Shown: positions 7,602 through 11,024 of the stretch, in pieces | Layout of the letters: the number at the start of each line of letters is the position of its first letter | Numbering within the stretch: position 1 is the first letter of the stretch | Source: Bacteroidota bacterium | GTDB taxonomy: Bacteria; Bacteroidota; Bacteroidia; Cytophagales; Cyclobacteriaceae | DNA length: 11,024 bases | Direction: 5' to 3' | NCBI GenBank assembly: GCA_003242315.1 | Contig: QGUY01000127.1 | Coordinates: 1 to 11,024, forward strand | The notes under the pieces: model-generated | What the model was told of the DNA's origin: nothing | Database searches by the model: none | What the model saw: the letters and a program-made list of their open reading frames with translations, nothing else | Made by a program: the position numbers and the translations under genes

Positions 7602-7609
7602 TAAATTTA
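7602..7609 (+). promoter_or_regulatory. candidate -7 element for hemB
   Basis: TAAATTTA in the 39-nt gap before hemB differs from TAnnTTTG only at the last base and lies 19 nt upstream of the hemB ATG. No TTG is found at 19-21 nt further upstream (the nearest, at 7570-7572, is 29 nt away), so only the -7 half is supported. If real, hemB and the kinase form a transcription unit separate from prmC. Confidence 0.3.
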
Positions 7610-7628
7610 CCTTCGAAACCTTGTAGAA

Positions 7629-8615
7629 ATGTCTTTCCGCCTGAATCATGCGCGGCCGCGCCGCAACCGCAAGAGTCAGGTCATTCGGTCTATGGTGGAA
7701 GAAACCACCCTGGATACTAATGATCTGATTTTCCCGCTTTTCCTGTTGGAAGGTACCGGTAAAAAAATAGAGGTGGAAAGCATGCCGGGCATCTATCGCC
7801 TTTCGCTGGACACCATGCTCCGCGAAATTGAGGAGTGTGTGAAGCTGGGCATAAACGCATTCGACATTTTTCCGGTCGTCGACGAAAAGCATAAGGACAA
7901 GATCGCGTCGAAGAGTTATGACCGCAACTTCTTCTACCTCCGGGCACTCGCCACCATTAAAAAAGAATTCCCGGACGTTTGCATCATGACCGATGTCGCC
8001 ATGGACCCTTATAGTTCCGACGGACACGACGGTCTGGTCAAGGACGGGAAGATTGATAACGACCTAACACTCGACATCCTCGGGAAGATGGCACTTGCCC
8101 AGGCTGAAACGGGCATTGACATCATCGGTCCATCGGACATGATGGACGGCCGTGTGGGTTACCTGCGAACGCTGCTCGACGACAACGGCTTTACCGAGGT
8201 GTCAATCATGAGTTATACCGCAAAATACGCCAGCGCATTCTACTCACCATTTCGCGATGCGCTGGACTCTGCGCCAAAGTTCGGCGACAAAAAGACCTAT
8301 CAAATGAATCCCGCAAACCGAAGGGAAGCGCTAATTGAAGCAAGTTTGGATGCCGCTGAAGGTGCGGACTTTCTTATGGTCAAGCCGGCCATGGTCTACC
8401 TCGATGTCATCCGACTCCTGCGCGACAATTTCAATCTTCCCATCGCCGCCTACAACGTCAGCGGCGAATACTCAATGGTTAAGGCGGCGCATGCCAAAGG
8501 CTGGATAGATGGAGAACGGGTGATGATGGAATTGCTGCTTAGCATTAAGCGCGCCGGAGCCGACGTAATCCTAACCTATTTCGCCAAAGAATATGCGTCA
8601 CTGACCAGGAGTTGA
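7629..8615 (+). CDS. hemB: delta-aminolevulinic acid dehydratase (porphobilinogen synthase)
   Basis: This 328-residue cytosolic enzyme condenses two 5-aminolevulinate molecules to porphobilinogen, the first common pyrrole of heme synthesis. Both active-site lysines are visible: Lys199 in IMSYTAKYASAFY and the Schiff-base Lys252 in FLMVKPAM. TYQMNPANRREAL (223-235) is the conserved phosphate-like anion loop. The metal site reads TDVAMDPYSSDGHDG (121-135): Ala124, Asp126 and Asp134 stand where zinc-dependent enzymes have three cysteines, so this is the Mg-type or zinc-independent class. The N-terminal RPRRNRKSQVIRSMVEET (9-26) is typical. Length is normal, and the ATG at 7629 is the only suitable start. 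It is followed after 4 nt by a sensor kinase, implying a shared transcript. No other hem genes are present in the window. Confidence 0.96.
   Translation: MSFRLNHARPRRNRKSQVIRSMVEETTLDTNDLIFPLFLLEGTGKKIEVESMPGIYRLSLDTMLREIEECVKLGINAFDIFPVVDEKHKDKIASKSYDRNFFYLRALATIKKEFPDVCIMTDVAMDPYSSDGHDGLVKDGKIDNDLTLDILGKMALAQAETGIDIIGPSDMMDGRVGYLRTLLDDNGFTEVSIMSYTAKYASAFYSPFRDALDSAPKFGDKKTYQMNPANRREALIEASLDAAEGADFLMVKPAMVYLDVIRLLRDNFNLPIAAYNVSGEYSMVKAAHAKGWIDGERVMMELLLSIKRAGADVILTYFAKEYASLTRS
8607..8611 (+). promoter_or_regulatory. Shine-Dalgarno-like AGGAG before the sensor kinase
   Basis: AGGAG lies 8 nt before the ATG at 8620 and overlaps the last codons of hemB. Good Shine-Dalgarno sites are uncommon in Bacteroidota, and none as clear is seen before the other genes here. 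It supports the chosen kinase start, though it may be a by-product of the hemB codons. Confidence 0.4.
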
Positions 8616-8619
8616 GGGA

Positions 8620-10635
8620 ATGAAACATTATTACGTAGCACTCATTTTATTGGCGTGGTGCGGATTACAGGCTAAAGGCCAGGTGATCGCCCTTACTGGT
8701 TCCGGGAAGGAGGAAGTGCTGGGACGTATGTCCCACTTTGTCGACGAGACAGATACCCTGTCCGTTGCCACAATAAGACAACTGAACTTCCAACCCCTTC
8801 CTGATCCAGACCGCTCACCCGGATTGGGATTCGACCGTCGCACACACTGGTTCAGGATGCAAGTCAGGAACGATTCTGACCAGTCGGAATGGAATCTTGA
8901 AATTCCATATGCGCCATTGGACCGAATCGACGTGTATGTGTTTGCCGATGGGCCAGTGCCGGAGGTGCACAAGACCGGCGGTGACGTTTTTCCCATCGCC
9001 ACCCGTGACCTGCCGCACCGCCACCCCATCTTCACACTAACCATACCTCAGGGAGAAACACGGACGATCTACCTTCGGGTTAACACCATCTCTTCCGTTC
9101 AGGTGCCTGTCGTATTCTGGACACCTGCCGGCTTCCAGGTAGCCAATTACCATACGCAACTGATCAATGGGCTGTTCTACGGCGCCATGTTCATCATGAC
9201 GCTGTATCAATTGTTTCTTCTTCTCTCCATCAGAGATAGGAGCACCGCCTTTTACGTGCTCACGCTCATCAGCATGGCGAACGTAATCTCATTCTTTCAG
9301 GGGTACAACTTTCTGTTTCTGCATCCTAACCAACCTGGACTTAACGACGATTTCGCAGCGCTTAGCGGTCCTTTCTTTGTGTTGAGTTCTGCCTTGCTCA
9401 CACGCGCGTTTCTGAATGTGCGGAATTTCAGTCCTCTTCTGGACAACCTTCTCATCGTCAACACGGGCATCAACCTGGTGCTCGGTACGCTGATGCTGTT
9501 TTTCATGCGCCAGATCTCGTACATGTACCTTCACGTGTTCACCCTCACACACTGCCTGATAGTTCTGGTCTCAGCCGCCTATTGCCTTTCGAAAAAATAC
9601 AAGCCCGCATTGTATTACCTGCTGGCGTGGATTACGCTGCTTCTCGCAGCGGTCGCCTTCACGATGGGGAACCTCGGACTTGCTCCCGGCTACCTCGGCG
9701 CCAACTATCAGGGTCTCATGATCGGGTGTGTCCTGCAGGTTGTCCTTATCTCGCTTGCGTTGGGTGAACGATGGAACGTACTCGTGAAAGAAAACCAACG
9801 GGCGAAGGAACTGGAACTCAAGCGAGGACAGGAAGAAAAGATCAGGCTGGAGCAGGAGGTAAGACAACGGACGTTGCAGATCAATCAACAAAAGGAAAAG
9901 CTAGAGGAACTGAACCGTATAAAAGACAAACTCTTTTCGGTGGTCTCTCACGACATCAAGGCTCCTCTTTCATCATTGAAGCTGTCGCTGGCCCTGGCCA
10001 AGATCAACAAGTTGAGTCAGGAAGAATTCAAGGCGGTTTCGACAGAGATTGAGACGCATCTCGATCAGACGACGAACTTCATACAAAACCTCCTGCAGTG
10101 GGCAAAGTTCCAGCTTCGTGGTGAGGTGGTCCGGCCGGTAAGGCTTGATATGTCAGCAATGATATCCGAAGCAGCTGGGTTGCTTGAAACCGACATAACG
10201 CAGAAACTGATTACCCTGCAGATGGATGTCGCCCCCGACTGCATCGCGTATGCCGATCAGGTAATGATACAATCGGTGCTGCGCAACCTTATCACGAATG
10301 CCGTCAAGTTTACGCCCGTCGGTGGGACGATCACGATCAGGGGAAGGACCGAAGATCAAAAGGTCATGGTATCCGTCTCCGATACAGGCACAGGAATACC
10401 CCAAGCCAACCAGGCAACGCTCTTCACGCTCGACAGCCTCACCACGCCCGGTACACGACAGGAAGCCGGAACAGGACTGGGACTTGTGCTATGCAAGGAG
10501 TTCACAGAAAAGAACAATGGGACAATTTGGTTTGAGACTGAGGCTGGGAAAGGCACGACGTTCACGTTTACGTTGCCGGAGTATAAGGCGGAGTATCATT
10601 ACGCGGGCACGGGTGAGGGCGAAAATGATCGCTGA
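8620..10635 (+). CDS. 7TM-DISM sensor histidine kinase
   Basis: A 671-residue membrane sensor kinase. Residues 1-20 form a signal peptide with a likely cleavage after AKG. The periplasmic part (about 22-170) resembles the 7TMR-DISMED2 ligand-binding beta-sandwich, with HWFRMQVRN (76-84), WNLEIPYAPLD (91-101) and YLRVNT (151-156). Seven hydrophobic segments follow, at about 180-203, 209-228, 245-263, 276-296, 300-323, 330-350 and 362-382 (7TMR-DISM_7TM). A charged coiled coil spans about 385-435. The kinase core has HisKA VVSHDIKAPLSSLK with phospho-acceptor His444, N-box NLITNAVKF (556-564), G1 DTGTGI (588-593) and G2 GTGLGL (617-622), so it should be active. No receiver or output domain is fused, and no response regulator is next to it. 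The ligand is unknown; DISM extracellular domains are proposed to bind carbohydrates. The 4-nt gap after hemB suggests co-expression. The 3' end overlaps a stem-loop. Confidence 0.92.
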   Translation: MKHYYVALILLAWCGLQAKGQVIALTGSGKEEVLGRMSHFVDETDTLSVATIRQLNFQPLPDPDRSPGLGFDRRTHWFRMQVRNDSDQSEWNLEIPYAPLDRIDVYVFADGPVPEVHKTGGDVFPIATRDLPHRHPIFTLTIPQGETRTIYLRVNTISSVQVPVVFWTPAGFQVANYHTQLINGLFYGAMFIMTLYQLFLLLSIRDRSTAFYVLTLISMANVISFFQGYNFLFLHPNQPGLNDDFAALSGPFFVLSSALLTRAFLNVRNFSPLLDNLLIVNTGINLVLGTLMLFFMRQISYMYLHVFTLTHCLIVLVSAAYCLSKKYKPALYYLLAWITLLLAAVAFTMGNLGLAPGYLGANYQGLMIGCVLQVVLISLALGERWNVLVKENQRAKELELKRGQEEKIRLEQEVRQRTLQINQQKEKLEELNRIKDKLFSVVSHDIKAPLSSLKLSLALAKINKLSQEEFKAVSTEIETHLDQTTNFIQNLLQWAKFQLRGEVVRPVRLDMSAMISEAAGLLETDITQKLITLQMDVAPDCIAYADQVMIQSVLRNLITNAVKFTPVGGTITIRGRTEDQKVMVSVSDTGTGIPQANQATLFTLDSLTTPGTRQEAGTGLGLVLCKEFTEKNNGTIWFETEAGKGTTFTFTLPEYKAEYHYAGTGEGENDR

Positions 10636-10658
10636 TTAATCCTTGATTAGATCGATCA
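10626..10658. terminator. stem-loop at the 3' end of the kinase gene, possible bidirectional terminator
   Basis: TGATCG (10626-10631) pairs with CGATCA (10653-10658). Inside it TTAATC (10636-10641) pairs with GATTAG (10645-10650, one G-T wobble) around the loop CTT. A 4+2-nt internal loop separates the two stems. The structure includes the kinase stop codon and lies between convergent genes. There is no T-run after it on either side, so it may be a 3'-end stabiliser or weak terminator rather than a classical intrinsic terminator. Confidence 0.35.
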
Positions 10659-10667
10659 CGTCACTCT

Positions 10668-10696
10668 TCACCGCGAGAACGAGAGGACGCAAAGGG
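10668..10696. repeat. short degenerate tandem repeat (8-9 bp unit) in the intergenic gap
   Basis: After TCA come three similar units: CCGCGAGAA (10671-10679), CGAGAGGA (10680-10687) and CGCAAAGG (10688-10695). It resembles the purine-rich 'ACCGC..AGRACGCAAAGG' type of intergenic repeat that I recall from many environmental genomes. This resemblance is from memory and was not searched. It does not lie in any credible gene. Confidence 0.4.
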
Positions 10697-10758
10697 CGGC
10701 AACGTACACCATCGACAAGCCCTTGCTCAACCAAATGCCCCAAACGTCGAACTTACGG

Positions 10759-10777
10759 ACATCAACACATCAACACA
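10759..10777. repeat. two-copy octamer repeat (ACATCAAC)2-ACA
   Basis: ACATCAAC is repeated exactly at 10759-10766 and 10767-10774 and is followed by ACA. The repeat ends right at the pepP stop codon (10778-10780). On the pepP strand it reads as TGTTGATG-type units immediately after the gene. Confidence 0.5.
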
Positions 10778-11024
10778 CTATTCTCCCAAGGCAGGCAATA
10801 TGAAATCATCCAACGGACTAGGCTGTTTCATGATCTCTTCGATCTCGTCGGGGTGACGCGGAGCGAGAGCAGAGAGGTGCTCGCAACCGTCCTTCTTAAT
10901 GAGAAAATCATCCTCGATGCGAACGCCGATGCCCCACCACTTGGGATCGCAGTCGCTGTTTTCATCGATGTAGATTCCAGGCTCGATGGTAATCACCATA
11001 TTTTCCTTCAACTCAGCGCGCGAT
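10778..11024 (-). CDS. pepP: Xaa-Pro aminopeptidase (aminopeptidase P), C-terminal part only
   Basis: Only the last 81 complete codons are in the window; the frame stays open to the right edge, so the gene is cut by the window and not broken. Aminopeptidase P is a pita-bread metallopeptidase that removes an N-terminal residue preceding proline, using two Mn ions. The visible part contains MVITIEPGIYI, whose Glu is one metal ligand, and IGVRIEDDFLI, whose Glu is the bridging ligand that ends the active site. The linker with DCDPKWWGIG and the tail LSALAPRHPDEIEEIM fit Bacteroidota PepP. An apparent TTG start at 11011 is just an internal Leu of LKENMVITIEPG; the frame continues upstream as S-R-A-E. 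Convergent with the sensor kinase across 142 nt. Confidence 0.9.
   Translation of the reverse strand, partial: SRAELKENMVITIEPGIYIDENSDCDPKWWGIGVRIEDDFLIKKDGCEHLSALAPRHPDEIEEIMKQPSPLDDFILPALGE

Noticed and set aside
7326..8027. 233-codon open frame on the minus strand across the DUF2520 gene end and the hemB start
   Set aside because: It runs antisense to two well-supported genes and shows no recognisable motif; the length is explained by codon bias of the opposite strand.
8620..8682. Lipoprotein signal (LAWC) in the sensor kinase
   Set aside because: Trp directly before the Cys does not fit a lipobox, and an ordinary signal-peptide cleavage after AKG is more plausible.

Overview
The window looks like a chromosomal core region of a Bacteroidota bacterium, with roughly half G+C by eye. 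The clues are a HemB metal-site signature of the Asp-rich (non-cysteine) kind, a membrane-linked MutS-family ATPase, a 7TM-DISM sensor kinase, few Shine-Dalgarno sequences, and several upstream elements resembling the Bacteroidota -7 box TAnnTTTG. A Cytophagales- or Chitinophagales-like member is my guess, not something the sequence proves.

Layout. (1) 60-2600, plus strand: a phosphoglucomutase/phosphomannomutase-family enzyme (GlmM-like) followed with zero spacing by an IscS/NifS-type cysteine desulfurase; both begin with GTG. (2) 2601-5898, minus strand: read in transcription order, ribD (riboflavin synthesis), msrC (free methionine-R-sulfoxide reductase, 8-nt overlap with ribD) and a MutS-family ATPase with predicted membrane segments. 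The last stop codon of this operon directly abuts the stop codon of the convergent cysteine desulfurase. (3) 5941-7589, plus strand, divergent from ribD across 42 nt: prmC (release-factor glutamine methyltransferase), then a DUF2520/Rossmann protein sharing one base with the prmC stop. (4) 7629-10635, plus strand: hemB (porphobilinogen synthase), then, after 4 nt, a 671-residue 7TM-DISM sensor histidine kinase. (5) 10636-10777: a 142-nt convergent gap holding a stem-loop, a short degenerate tandem repeat and a two-copy octamer repeat. (6) 10778 to the right edge, minus strand: the C-terminal end of an Xaa-Pro aminopeptidase (PepP), whose 5' part lies outside the window.

How they work together. 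The genes supply cofactor and cell-wall precursors (GlmM, cysteine desulfurase, RibD, HemB), translation termination (PrmC) and oxidative repair (MsrC). Tight spacing implies four transcription units plus the partial pepP. No phage, transposon, CRISPR array, RNA gene or recognisable defence system is visible. The less ordinary items are the membrane-segment MutS homologue, the sensor kinase coupled to hemB without a response regulator in view, the overlapping divergent ribD/prmC control region, and the repeat-bearing gap next to pepP.
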